The notes under the pieces were generated by a model. The model was not told where the DNA came from and searched no databases. It worked only from the letters and a program-made list of their open reading frames with translations. Made by a program: the position numbers and the translations under genes. A stretch of 50,300 bases of DNA from Streptomyces longispororuber (lineage in GTDB: Bacteria; Actinomycetota; Actinomycetes; Streptomycetales; Streptomycetaceae): assembly GCF_014656095.1 (NCBI RefSeq), contig NZ_BNBT01000054.1, positions 1-50,300 on the forward strand, in the 5' to 3' direction. Positions 24,301 to 47,951 of the stretch are shown here, piece after piece (position 1 is the stretch's first letter; each line of letters begins with the position of its first letter).

Positions 24301-27300
24301 CCATCGACGGCTGGCGCTACCGCGTGGCGTGGAAGCCGCTGGCGGGCGGTCTGCCCGTACCGGCTCTGTCGGGCCGGTGGCTGGTGGTGGTGCCGGAGGG
24401 CGCGGGGGAGCACCCGTGGGCCGCCGGTGTGGTGGAGTCCTTGACCCGTGCGGGTGCTGAGGGCGTTGAAGTTCGGGTGACGGCGGACGAGTTGACGCGG
24501 GAGGCGTTGGCCGTTCGGTTGCGGGAGGCGGTCGGCGGTGCGGGTGTGGTCTCCGGTGTGGTGTCGCTGCTCGGGTTCGAGGAGTCGGCGCACGCGGAGT
24601 TCGCGGGTGTGCCCGTGGCCGTCGCGGGGACCGTGGCGCTGGTGCAGGCCCTGGGTGACGCCGGGCTCGGCGCGCGGCTGTGGGCGCTGAGCCGGGGCGC
24701 TGTCTCGACGGGGCGCAGCGACCGGGTGGAGAGCCCGGTGCAGGCGCAGCTCTGGGGCCTGGGGCGCGTGGCCGCGCTGGAGCACCCGGACCGGTGGGGC
24801 GGCCTCATCGACCTGCCGGCCACGTACGACTCCCGGGCCGCGTCCCGGTTCACCGCGATCCTGACCGGCCTCGGCGACGAGGACCAGCTCGCGGTGCGGG
24901 ACACCGGCGTCTTCGTCCGCCGCTTCGCGCACGCCCCGCTGGAGTCGGCGGGCCAGGGGCCCGCCAGGCAGTGGACGCCGCGCGGTACGGCGCTGGTCAC
25001 CGGGGGTACGGGTGCCATCGGCGGGCACGTGGCACGCTGGCTGGCGCGGGAAGGTGCCGAGCACCTGGTGCTGACCAGCCGGCGCGGTCTGGACGCGCCG
25101 GGCGCCGCGGAGCTCAAGGCCGAGCTGGAGGAGTTGGGCGCCGAGGTCACCGTGGCCGCCTGCGACGTGGCCGACCGGGACGCGGTCGTACGCCTCCTCG
25201 ACGGGCTGCGGACGGACGGGCACACCGTCCGGTCCGTGTTCCACGCCGCCGGAGTCAGCCCCTCGTACCCGATCGCCGACCTGTCCGTGGCCGCGATCGC
25301 CGAGGTGTACGGGGCCAAGACGGCCGGTGCCGCGCATCTCGACGCGCTCCTCGACAGTGAGGACGTGGACGCCTTCGTCCTCTTCTCGTCGAACTCCGGT
25401 GTGTGGGGCGGTGGCGGCCAGGGCGCCTACGCGGCCGCCAACGCCTACCTCGACGCGCTCGCCGAGCAGCGCCGCGCCCGCGGCCTGCCCGCGACCTCCG
25501 TCGCCTGGGGGGCCTGGGGCGGCAGCGGTATGGCGGCGGCCGAGGAGGCCGAGAGGCACCTGCGGCGCCGTGGTGTGACGGCGATGGCGCCGGAGCGCGC
25601 GGTCGCCGCGCTGGCTCAGGCGGTGGCGTACGACGAGACGTTCGTGGCCGTGGCGGACGTGGACTGGGAGCGGTTCGCGCCCGCGTTCACGTCGGTGCGG
25701 CCGAGCCCGTTCCTCGGGGACCTGCCCGAGGTGCGGCGTGCGCTCGCCGAGCCCGAGGCCGCCCCGGGCGGCGCCGGGGCCCGGAGCTCCGGTTCCGGTT
25801 CCGGCTCCGCGTGGGCCGAGCGGCTGGCGGGGCTCGCCGAGCGCGAGCAGGAGCGGCAGCTTCTGGAGCTGGTGCGCGGGCAGGCCGCAGCGGTCCTCGG
25901 CTACGCGGGCGCGGAGGCCGTGGAGCCGACGCGCGCCTTCCGCGAGCTGGGCTTCGACTCGCTGACGGCCGTCGAGGTCCGCAACCGCCTGGCCACCGCC
26001 ACCGGCCTGAAGCTGCCCACCACCCTCGTCTTCGACTACCCGACCTCGGCGGCCCTCGCGGCCCACCTGCGGACGCGGCTGCTGGGCGACACCGAGCCCG
26101 CCACGGCCCCCGCCGGGGCCACCACCCCGGCCCGGCGGGCGGCGGACGTCGAGGACGACCCGATCGCGATCGTGTCCATGAGCTGCCGCTACCCCGGCGG
26201 CGCCACCAGCCCCGAAGCCCTGTGGCGGCTGGTCGCCGACGGCACCGACGCCATCTCGGTCTTCCCCACCGACCGCGGCTGGGGCCCCGACGGGCTGTTC
26301 CAGCCGGAGCGCACCGGCTCCGCCGACGCGAGCTTCGCCGCGCAGGGCGGATTCCTGTACGACGTGTCCGAGTTCGACGCCGGGCTCTTCGGCATCTCGC
26401 CGCGCGAGGCCCTGGCCATGGACCCGCAGCAGCGGCTGCTCCTGGAGACCTCCTGGGAGCTGTTCGAGCGCGCGGGCATCGCACCCTCGGCCCTGCACGG
26501 CAGCAGCACCGGCGTGTTCGTCGGCGCCTGCTCGCAAGGGTGGTCGGCGGGGTTGGCCCACGCCCCGGAGGGCGTCGAGGGCTACCTCATGACCGGTGAC
26601 GCGACGAGCGTGATCTCCGGCCGCCTCTCGTACAGCTTCGGCCTGGAGGGCCCGGCGGTCACCGTCGACACCGCCTGCTCGTCGTCCCTCGTAGCCCTGC
26701 ACCTGGCCGCGCAGGCGCTGCGCCAGGGCGAGTGCGACCTGGCCCTCGCGGGCGGCGTGACCGTCATGGTCAGCCCCGCCGCCTTCCTGGAGTTCAGCCG
26801 CCAGCGCGGTCTGGCCGCCGACGGCCGCTGCAAGCCCTTCGCGGAGGCCGCCGACGGCACGGGCTGGGGCGAGGGCGTCGGCCTGCTCCTCCTGGAGCGC
26901 CTGTCGGACGCCCGCCGCAACGGCCACGAAGTCCTCGCGGTCGTACGGGGCTCCGCCGTCAACCAGGACGGCGCCAGCAACGGCCTCACCGCCCCCAACG
27001 GCCCCTCCCAGCAGCGCGTCATCCGCGCCGCCCTGGCGAACGCCGGGCTGTCGGCGGCCGAGGTGGACGCGGTGGAGGCCCACGGCACGGGCACCACGCT
27101 CGGCGACCCCATCGAGGCCCAGGCGCTGCTCGCCACGTACGGCCAGGAGCGTCCCGAGGACCGGCCGCTCTGGCTCGGCTCCGTCAAGTCCAACATCGGC
27201 CACACCCAGTCCGCCGCCGGCGTCGCCGGAGTCATCAAGATGGTCATGGCCATGCGTGAGGGTGTCCTTCCGCAGTCCCTGCACGTGGACCGGCCCAGCA

Positions 27301-30300
27301 CGCACGTGGACTGGTCCGCCGGGGCCGTCGAACTCCTCGCGGAGTCCCAGGAGTGGACCGAGCGCGAGCCCGGCGCACCGCGCCGCGCGGGGGTCTCCTC
27401 CTTCGGCGTGAGCGGCACCAACGCCCACGTCATCGTGGAGCAGGCCCCGCTCCCCGAGCCGACGGCCGCCGTCGAGCCCGTCGCCCCCGTTACGGCGGTG
27501 CCATGGCTCCTCTCGGGCCGGAGCGCCGACGCGCTGCGCGCCCAGGCGGACCGACTGCGTGAACACGTCCTCACGCACACCTCCCTGGACCCCGTGGACG
27601 CTGGCTGGTCCCTCCTGACGGGCCGCTCCCCGCTCGACCACCGGGCCGTCGTGGTCGGCCGCACCCGGGATCAGTTCCTGTCCGGGCTGGAAGCCCTGGC
27701 GTCCGGTGGTCCGGGTGTGGTGTCCGGATCGGTGGCCGAGGGCCGTCTGGGTGTGCTGTTCACCGGCCAGGGCAGTCAGCGGCTGGGGATGGGCCGGGAG
27801 TTGTACGAAACCTTCCCGGTGTTCGCGGATGCGCTGGACGAGGTGTGTGCGTACTTCGATGGGTGGATAGAACGTTCGCTCCAGAGCGTGATGTTCGGTG
27901 CGGATGCCGACCTGTTGGAGCAGACCGGTTACGCGCAGCCTGCGCTGTTCGCCTTTGAGGTGGCGCTGTTCCGCTTGGCCGAGTCCTTGGGCGTGCGCCC
28001 GGAGGTTGTCGGCGGGCATTCGATCGGTGAGCTGGCCGCCGCGTACGTGGCTGGGCTTTGGTCGCTGGAGGATGCGACGCGACTGGTGGCCGCGCGGGGC
28101 CGGTTGATGCAGGCGCTCCCCGAGGGTGGCGCGATGCTGGCCGTCCAGGCGGCGGAGGACGAGGTGCTGCCGCTGCTGGACAACCTGGCGGACCGGGTGG
28201 GAGTCGCAGCGGTCAACGGGCCCTCGCAGGTGGTCCTTTCCGGTGAGCGCGCCGCTCTCGAAGGCCTGGAGCAGACGCTGCGGGGCCAGGGGCGCAAGGT
28301 GCGGTGGCTGAAGGTGTCGCACGCCTTCCACTCGCCGTTGATGGAGCCCGCCCTGGACGAGTTCCGGCGCGTGGCACGGCAGTTGACGTACCAGGAGCCG
28401 ACACTTCCGGTCGTCTCCAATCTGACGGGACAGGTGGCGGATGCCGCCGAATTGATGGACCCCGAGTACTGGGTGCGCCACATCCGTGAAGCGGTCCGTT
28501 TCCACGACGGTTTGGGTGCGCTGACCGGCTTCGGTGTCTCCACGCTGCTGGAGCTGGGCCCGGACGCGGTCCTGACGGCCATGGCCCACGACACCCTCAC
28601 CGAGCCCGCCGCGCAGGCCGGGTTGGTAGCAGCCCTCCGTAAGGACCGTTCCGAGGCGGACACGTTCCTGGCGGCGCTCGCGCAGTTGCACGTACGCGGC
28701 ATCGACGTCGACTGGGCGCCGCTGTACGCGCCCGTCGAGGCGCGGCGGCGTGTGGATCTGCCGACGTACGCGTTCCAGCGGCGGCGGTACTGGCCGAGCG
28801 CGCCTGCCGGTGCTGTCGGTGATGTGTCGGCGACCGGCTTGGTGTCGGCCGGGCATCCGCTGTTGGGGGCCGCCGTGCCGTTGGCGGGTGGGGACGGGTG
28901 CGTGTTCACGGGCCGGTTGTCGCTGGCCACGCATCCGTGGCTGGCGGATCACGCGGTGGCGGGTCGGGTGCTGCTGCCGGGTACGGCGTTCGTGGAGCTG
29001 GCGGTGCGGGCCGGTGACGAGGTGGGCTGCGGGGTGTTGGAGGAGTTGACGCTCGCGGCGCCGTTGGTGCTGCCCGAGCGTGGCGCCGTACAGCTCCAGG
29101 TCGGCATCGGCGCCGAAGGCGACGACGGGCGGCGCGAGGTCGTCCTGCACTCCCGCGAGGAGCGCGACGAGTACGTGGGCGACGGCGGGTGGACCACGCA
29201 CGCCAGCGGTGTGCTCGCCCAGGGCGGGCAGCGGCAGCCGGAGTTCCGGCTCGCCGAGTGGCCGCCGCGTGACGCCGCCGAGGTCGACGTCGAGGGCCTG
29301 TACCGGCACCTGACCGAGCTGGGCTTCTCGTACGGAGAGGCGTTCCAGGGGCTGCGGGCCGCCTGGCGGCGCGGCGACGAGGTGTTCGCCGAGGTCGCCC
29401 TGGGGCCGGAACAGGCCGACAGCGCGGAGGCCTTCCGACTGCACCCGGCCCTGCTGGACGCGGCCCTGCACGTCCTCGGCCTCGGCGTGCTCCGCGGCGA
29501 GGCCGGGGCGGAGGAGGACGGCGGCGCACGGCTGCCGTTCGCCTGGAGCGGTGTCTCGCTGTACGCGACCGGCGCCTCCGCGCTGCGCGTCAAGCTGGCC
29601 CCGGCGGGCGACGACGGCGTGTCGCTCACCGTCGCGGACGGCCTCGGCGACCCGGTGGCCACCGTCGACTCACTGGTCTTCCGGCCGGTGGCGGTGGACC
29701 AGCTCGGCGACACGACGGTGGGCGACTCCCTCTTCCATGTCGAGTGGCGGGAGCAGTCGGGGGTGTCGGGTGATCCGGTGTCGTGGGTGTCGTTCGAGGA
29801 GCGGGGCGCTGGGGATGGGTCTCCGGCGGTTGTGGTGTGGCGGGCGGCTGGTGGTGTCGATGGTGTGGTCGGTCCGGAGGTGGTCGCGGAGCGGGTGGCT
29901 CAGGCGCTGGGTGTGGTGCAGGAGTGGCTGGCCGATGAGCGCTTTGCGGACGCGCGGCTTGCTGTGGTGACGCGGGGTGCGGTGGCGGCTGGTGGGGTGG
30001 TGTCGGATCCGGTGGGTGCTGCGGTGTGGGGTCTGGTGCGTTCGGCGCGCTCGGAGCACCCGGGCCGTTTCGTCCTGGTCGACGCCGACGCCGACGCTGA
30101 CACGGCTCTTGATGGTGGGCTGCTGGGTGCTGTGGTCGGCTCGGGTGAGCCGGAGGTGGCGCTGCGGTCTGGTGCGGTGTGGGTGCCGCGTCTGGTTCGT
30201 GTGACTGCTGAGGGCGGTGTGACCACCTCGCCGTGGGGTGAGGGTTCCGTACTGGTGACGGGTGCTTTCGGTGGCCTGGGCCGGGTGGTCGTACGGCATC

Positions 30301-31607
30301 TGGTCGAGCGGCACGGTGTACGGGATCTGCTGCTGGTCTCCCGGCGTGGCCTGGAGGCTGAGGGTGCCGCCGAACTCCGAACACAGCTCGCGGCTGTGGG
30401 TGCCCAGGTGTCGGTGGCCGCGTGTGACGTGGCCGACCGCGAGGCGGTGGCCGCGCTCCTGGACGAGCACGGCGCAGGCCTGTCGGCGGTGGTGCACGTG
30501 GCGGGCGTACTGGATGACGGCGTGGTCACCTCACTGACGCCCCAGCGGCTTGCAACGGTGTTGCGGCCGAAGGTGGATGCGGCGTGGCATCTGCATGAGC
30601 TGACGGCGGGTCTGGGTCTGTCGGCGTTCGTGTTGTTCTCCTCGGCCTCGGGTGTCTTCGGTGGTCCGGGCCAGGCGAACTACGCGGCGGCCAACAGCTT
30701 CCTGGACGCGTTGGCGCTGGCTCGTCGGGCGCAGGGCCTGCCGGCGACCTCGCTGGCGTGGGGCCTGTGGGCCCAGGCCAGCGACATGACCGGGGACCTC
30801 GCCGAGGCCGACCTCCAACGCATGACACGCGGCGGTGTGGCCCCGCTGTCCACGGAGGAGGGCTTGGCCCTGCTGGACACCGCCGTCGCCCTGTCCGCCC
30901 CGGAGGCCCCCGCGGCCGTCGTCCCCCTCCGCCTGGACACCGCGTCGCTGCGAGCGACCGCGCAGGCGGACGCCGACGCCGTACCGGCGCTGCTGCGCGG
31001 CCTGGTCCGCACCCCGGCACGCCGCACCGCGGCAGCGGGCGGGACGGCGTCCGGAGCGAGCGGCGACACCCCTCTGCTCGCCCAACTGGCCGGGCTCGAC
31101 GCCGCCGAACGCGACAAGGTGCTCACGGAGCTGGTCTGCACGCACGTCGCGGCCGTCCTGGGCTACGAGTCGGCGGCGGCCGTGGAGGCCCACCGGGCCT
31201 TCCGCGAACTGGGCTTCGACTCGCTGACCGCCGTCGAACTGCGCAACGCCGTCAACGGCGCGACCGGCCTGCGGCTGCCCGCCACGCTGATCTTCGACTA
31301 CCCGAACCCGGCCGCCCTGGCGGCCCACCTCGCCACCGCACTGCCGCTGGGCGGCGCCGGTGACGGCGGCCTCTCGGTGCTCGACGAGCTGGACCGGCTG
31401 GAGTCGGCCCTGCTGGCCATGGAAGCCGACAGCATCGCCCAGTCGAAGATCACCATCCGGCTCCAGACGCTGCTGTCGCGGTGGAGCGCCCCGCAGGGGC
31501 AGACGGCCACGGCCGCCGGCCCGGCGGACGACGACGAGCTGGACCTGGACGCGGTCTCGGACGAGGAACTCTTCCACGCGCTCGACGACGAACTCGGCCT
31601 GAGCTGA
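21351..31607 (+). CDS. Type I modular polyketide synthase, two modules (E, F)
   Basis: 3418 residues; the ATG follows the gene 2 stop with no gap. The N-terminal helix ADEGKYLDYLKR... is a coiled-coil docking element. Module E, residues 34-1570: KS Cys206, methylmalonyl AT (Ser665 in GHSQG, YASHS 765), A1-type KR (Trp1352, Tyr1360), ACP Ser1537. Module F, 1603-3325: KS Cys1776, malonyl AT (Ser2224 in GHSIG, HAFHS 2324), DH (His2534, Asp2703), B-type KR (LDD 3054, Tyr3111), ACP Ser3291. The C-terminal docking helices end in an acidic segment, DEELFHALDDELGLS. The two modules have the same architecture and AT specificity as C and D of gene 2, so the gene probably arose by duplication of that bimodule. 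It adds CH(OH)-CH(CH3) and then CH=CH. Confidence 0.98.
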   Translation: MADEGKYLDYLKRATADLRDARRRVRELEENRQEPVAIVGMSCRYPGGVSTPEDLWRLVADGTDAISAFPTDRGWDTDELFDPDPDKQGTSYTAEGGFLYDAPQFDASFFGVSPREALAMDPQQRLLLETAWEAIERAGIDPVSLRRSRTGVFAGVMYYDYATRLRALPEGVEGYIGTGNAGSVVSGRVAYTLGLEGPAVTVDTACSSSLVALHLAAQALRQGECTLALAGGVTVMPTAGTFIDFSRQRGLSTDGRCKSFAASADGTGWGEGAGLLLLERLSDARRNGHKVLAVVRGSAVNQDGASSGLTAPNGPSQQRVIRDALAGAGLKPGDVDAVEAHGTGTTLGDPIEAQALIATYGKEHSGDRPLWLGSLKSNIGHTQAAAGVAGVIKMVMAMCAGVLPRTLHVDEPTPQVDWSAGTVELLTEAREWAEREDGGPRRAGVSSFGVSGTNAHVIVEQAPAADESAHGDDGDGAQEPESSVLAGVTPFILSGRTPEALRAQADRLREHLAARAELSVGDVAWSLAVARSRFEHRGVALGRNREELLAALGRLAEGDTAAGGVVVGRAVSGAGRPVFVFPGQGSQWAGMARELIDASPVFAARMRECADALSAFVDWDLFEELGGERFDRVDVVQPALFAVMVSLAAVWQAAGVKPAAVVGHSQGEIAAACVAGVLSLEDAARVVALRSLAIRELSGKGGMVSVPLPESGVRELITGWEGRIEVAAVNGPAQVVVSGEPEALEELVAQCVAQDVRARTIPVDYASHSSYVEQIEAQILDALADVSPQQPEVPLYSTLTGTWLDIPMDAGYWYRNLRQTVLFEHATRGLLAEGHGLFLEMSPHPVLTVPVQATIDATDSPAATLGSLRRDEGGADRLLASLAEAYAHGAELDWKALFPGARTTVDLPTYAFQRDHYWMLAPDQDADGGAAPTGDEVESRFWEAVEREDLEQLSATLVDVDESTLGAVLPGLASWRRQRRERSTIDGWRYRVAWKPLAGGLPVPALSGRWLVVVPEGAGEHPWAAGVVESLTRAGAEGVEVRVTADELTREALAVRLREAVGGAGVVSGVVSLLGFEESAHAEFAGVPVAVAGTVALVQALGDAGLGARLWALSRGAVSTGRSDRVESPVQAQLWGLGRVAALEHPDRWGGLIDLPATYDSRAASRFTAILTGLGDEDQLAVRDTGVFVRRFAHAPLESAGQGPARQWTPRGTALVTGGTGAIGGHVARWLAREGAEHLVLTSRRGLDAPGAAELKAELEELGAEVTVAACDVADRDAVVRLLDGLRTDGHTVRSVFHAAGVSPSYPIADLSVAAIAEVYGAKTAGAAHLDALLDSEDVDAFVLFSSNSGVWGGGGQGAYAAANAYLDALAEQRRARGLPATSVAWGAWGGSGMAAAEEAERHLRRRGVTAMAPERAVAALAQAVAYDETFVAVADVDWERFAPAFTSVRPSPFLGDLPEVRRALAEPEAAPGGAGARSSGSGSGSAWAERLAGLAEREQERQLLELVRGQAAAVLGYAGAEAVEPTRAFRELGFDSLTAVEVRNRLATATGLKLPTTLVFDYPTSAALAAHLRTRLLGDTEPATAPAGATTPARRAADVEDDPIAIVSMSCRYPGGATSPEALWRLVADGTDAISVFPTDRGWGPDGLFQPERTGSADASFAAQGGFLYDVSEFDAGLFGISPREALAMDPQQRLLLETSWELFERAGIAPSALHGSSTGVFVGACSQGWSAGLAHAPEGVEGYLMTGDATSVISGRLSYSFGLEGPAVTVDTACSSSLVALHLAAQALRQGECDLALAGGVTVMVSPAAFLEFSRQRGLAADGRCKPFAEAADGTGWGEGVGLLLLERLSDARRNGHEVLAVVRGSAVNQDGASNGLTAPNGPSQQRVIRAALANAGLSAAEVDAVEAHGTGTTLGDPIEAQALLATYGQERPEDRPLWLGSVKSNIGHTQSAAGVAGVIKMVMAMREGVLPQSLHVDRPSTHVDWSAGAVELLAESQEWTEREPGAPRRAGVSSFGVSGTNAHVIVEQAPLPEPTAAVEPVAPVTAVPWLLSGRSADALRAQADRLREHVLTHTSLDPVDAGWSLLTGRSPLDHRAVVVGRTRDQFLSGLEALASGGPGVVSGSVAEGRLGVLFTGQGSQRLGMGRELYETFPVFADALDEVCAYFDGWIERSLQSVMFGADADLLEQTGYAQPALFAFEVALFRLAESLGVRPEVVGGHSIGELAAAYVAGLWSLEDATRLVAARGRLMQALPEGGAMLAVQAAEDEVLPLLDNLADRVGVAAVNGPSQVVLSGERAALEGLEQTLRGQGRKVRWLKVSHAFHSPLMEPALDEFRRVARQLTYQEPTLPVVSNLTGQVADAAELMDPEYWVRHIREAVRFHDGLGALTGFGVSTLLELGPDAVLTAMAHDTLTEPAAQAGLVAALRKDRSEADTFLAALAQLHVRGIDVDWAPLYAPVEARRRVDLPTYAFQRRRYWPSAPAGAVGDVSATGLVSAGHPLLGAAVPLAGGDGCVFTGRLSLATHPWLADHAVAGRVLLPGTAFVELAVRAGDEVGCGVLEELTLAAPLVLPERGAVQLQVGIGAEGDDGRREVVLHSREERDEYVGDGGWTTHASGVLAQGGQRQPEFRLAEWPPRDAAEVDVEGLYRHLTELGFSYGEAFQGLRAAWRRGDEVFAEVALGPEQADSAEAFRLHPALLDAALHVLGLGVLRGEAGAEEDGGARLPFAWSGVSLYATGASALRVKLAPAGDDGVSLTVADGLGDPVATVDSLVFRPVAVDQLGDTTVGDSLFHVEWREQSGVSGDPVSWVSFEERGAGDGSPAVVVWRAAGGVDGVVGPEVVAERVAQALGVVQEWLADERFADARLAVVTRGAVAAGGVVSDPVGAAVWGLVRSARSEHPGRFVLVDADADADTALDGGLLGAVVGSGEPEVALRSGAVWVPRLVRVTAEGGVTTSPWGEGSVLVTGAFGGLGRVVVRHLVERHGVRDLLLVSRRGLEAEGAAELRTQLAAVGAQVSVAACDVADREAVAALLDEHGAGLSAVVHVAGVLDDGVVTSLTPQRLATVLRPKVDAAWHLHELTAGLGLSAFVLFSSASGVFGGPGQANYAAANSFLDALALARRAQGLPATSLAWGLWAQASDMTGDLAEADLQRMTRGGVAPLSTEEGLALLDTAVALSAPEAPAAVVPLRLDTASLRATAQADADAVPALLRGLVRTPARRTAAAGGTASGASGDTPLLAQLAGLDAAERDKVLTELVCTHVAAVLGYESAAAVEAHRAFRELGFDSLTAVELRNAVNGATGLRLPATLIFDYPNPAALAAHLATALPLGGAGDGGLSVLDELDRLESALLAMEADSIAQSKITIRLQTLLSRWSAPQGQTATAAGPADDDELDLDAVSDEELFHALDDELGLS
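21450..26085 (+). other. PKS module E: KS-AT(methylmalonyl)-KR(A1-type)-ACP
   Basis: KS Cys codon 21966-21968; the usual NQDGASNG reads NQDGASSG here. AT: GHSQG serine 23343-23345 and YASHS from 23643, so methylmalonyl-CoA. The dimerisation element FWEAVEREDLEQL lies near 24174. KR: GGTGAIG just after 24984, Trp 25404-25406, Tyr 25428-25430, Gln at position 146, no LDD, hence A1. ACP serine 25959-25961. Predicted step: CH(OH)-CH(CH3). The KR-ACP linker has a Ser-Gly repeat absent from its sister, module C. Confidence 0.93.
25788..25808 (+). repeat. Short 6-bp repeat encoding a Ser-Gly linker
   Basis: TCCGGT, TCCGGT, TCCGGC, TCC in frame give SGSGSGS between KR and ACP of module E. The homologous linker in module C is not repetitive. 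Confidence 0.8.
26151..31335 (+). other. PKS module F: KS-AT(malonyl)-DH-KR(B-type)-ACP
   Basis: KS Cys codon 26676-26678. AT: GHSIG serine 28020-28022, HAFHSP from 28320, so malonyl-CoA; rare ATA codon at 27867. DH from 28854: catalytic His 28950-28952 and Asp 29457-29459 are present, but the conserved YGPxFQG reads YGEAFQG (29331-). KR: GAFGGLG, LDD 30510-30518, Tyr 30681-30683. ACP serine 31221-31223; the motif after it is ELRNAV rather than ELRNRL. Predicted step: trans CH=CH if the DH works. It is the sister of module D. Confidence 0.92.
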
Positions 31608-31631
31608 CGGAACCGACGTGAGCGCACGACA

Positions 31632-31667
31632 CCCGAGCCGCCCGGACCACCCGAGCCACCCGGAACA
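31632..31667 (+). repeat. 18-bp imperfect tandem repeat, two copies
   Basis: CCCGAGCCGCCCGGACCA (31632-31649) is followed directly by CCCGAGCCACCCGGAACA (31650-31667), two mismatches. It lies in the gene 3-gene 4 spacer. Confidence 0.85.
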
Positions 31668-31712
31668 CAGAGAACCCCTGGAACGCGCAGTGCCCGACGC
31701 AGCACCGACAGG

Positions 31713-31748
31713 ACCCGCAGCACCCGCAGGACCCGACGTACCCGAAGT
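31713..31748 (+). repeat. 9-bp tandem repeat, four degenerate copies
   Basis: Units ACCCGCAGC, ACCCGCAGG, ACCCGACGT and ACCCGAAGT follow one another. If the upstream GTG start were used they would encode a Pro/Ala/Asp-rich tripeptide repeat. Confidence 0.75.
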
Positions 31749-31793
31749 GAACCGCACGACCACCGCGACCAGCGCGGCCTTCACCAACACCAC

Positions 31794-31799
31794 GAGGAG
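31794..31799 (+). promoter_or_regulatory. Ribosome binding site of gene 4
   Basis: GAGGAG lies ten bases before ATG 31810, slightly long spacing but the best purine run in the spacer. The alternative GTG at 31618 has only a weak GGAA upstream. Confidence 0.6.
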
Positions 31800-31809
31800 C
31801 GGACGAAAG

Positions 31810-47808
<15,999 letters not shown>

Positions 47809-47811
47809 GCC

Positions 47812-47831
47812 GGCCGGGTGCACCCCCGGCC
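47812..47831 (+). terminator. GC-rich hairpin directly after gene 4
   Basis: GGCCGGG (47812-47818) pairs with CCCGGCC (47825-47831) around a 6-base loop, starting four bases after the stop codon. The inner ten bases GGGTGCACCC (47816-47825) are themselves a perfect palindrome. There is no U-tract, which is common for streptomycete terminators, so it could be a terminator, a pause site or an RNA-stabilising stem. Confidence 0.45.
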
Positions 47832-47850
47832 ACACCCGCCGGTCACACCC

Positions 47851-47893
47851 CCGACCGGGCCGGTCACCGGCCCGGTCGGCCCCGGCCGACCGG
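47851..47893 (+). promoter_or_regulatory. Two overlapping, mutually exclusive hairpins before gene 5
   Basis: Bases 47851-47864 and 47866-47879 are perfect 14-base inverted complements around one central base. Bases 47872-47881 and 47884-47893 are perfect 10-base complements around CC. The two structures share 47872-47879, so forming one stem prevents the other. This arrangement resembles an attenuator or a tandem terminator, but no leader peptide or ligand pocket is evident. Confidence 0.4.
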
Positions 47894-47938
47894 TGCGGTC
47901 TTCCCGTTACGACGCGATTTTTCTGTGACTACGCGAAC

Positions 47939-47944
47939 AGGTGA
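47939..47944 (+). promoter_or_regulatory. Ribosome binding site of gene 5
   Basis: AGGTGA ends seven bases before ATG 47952. The ten-base context GAACAGGTGA is the same as upstream of gene 2. Confidence 0.75.
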
Positions 47945-47951
47945 GTTTCCG

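Larger units (their letters stand above)
31608..31809. other. 202-bp spacer between genes 3 and 4, open in the gene 4 frame
   Basis: No stop codon occurs in the gene 4 frame back to a GTG at 31618, which would add 64 residues rich in Pro, His, Arg and Thr. I treat it as non-coding because the docking helix of the sister proteins begins at the next ATG (31810). The spacer contains two tandem repeat arrays: 18 bp twice (31632-31667) and 9 bp four times (31713-31748). I see no convincing promoter. Confidence 0.65.
47809..47951. other. 143-bp spacer between genes 4 and 5
   Basis: No coding frame. The first 85 bases are almost purely G+C with three strong inverted repeats (47812-47831, 47851-47879, 47872-47893) and a GCCGGTCAC direct repeat 21 bp apart (47838-47846, 47859-47867). 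The last 55 bases are more AT-rich, contain a TTTTT run at 47918-47922, and end in the gene 5 ribosome binding site. I see no convincing -35/-10 pair. Confidence 0.8.

Noticed and set aside
47895..47935. Promoter directly upstream of gene 5
   Set aside because: The more AT-rich stretch with a TTTTT run has no -35/-10 pair at acceptable spacing. The T-run is also too far from the hairpins to make a standard intrinsic terminator.
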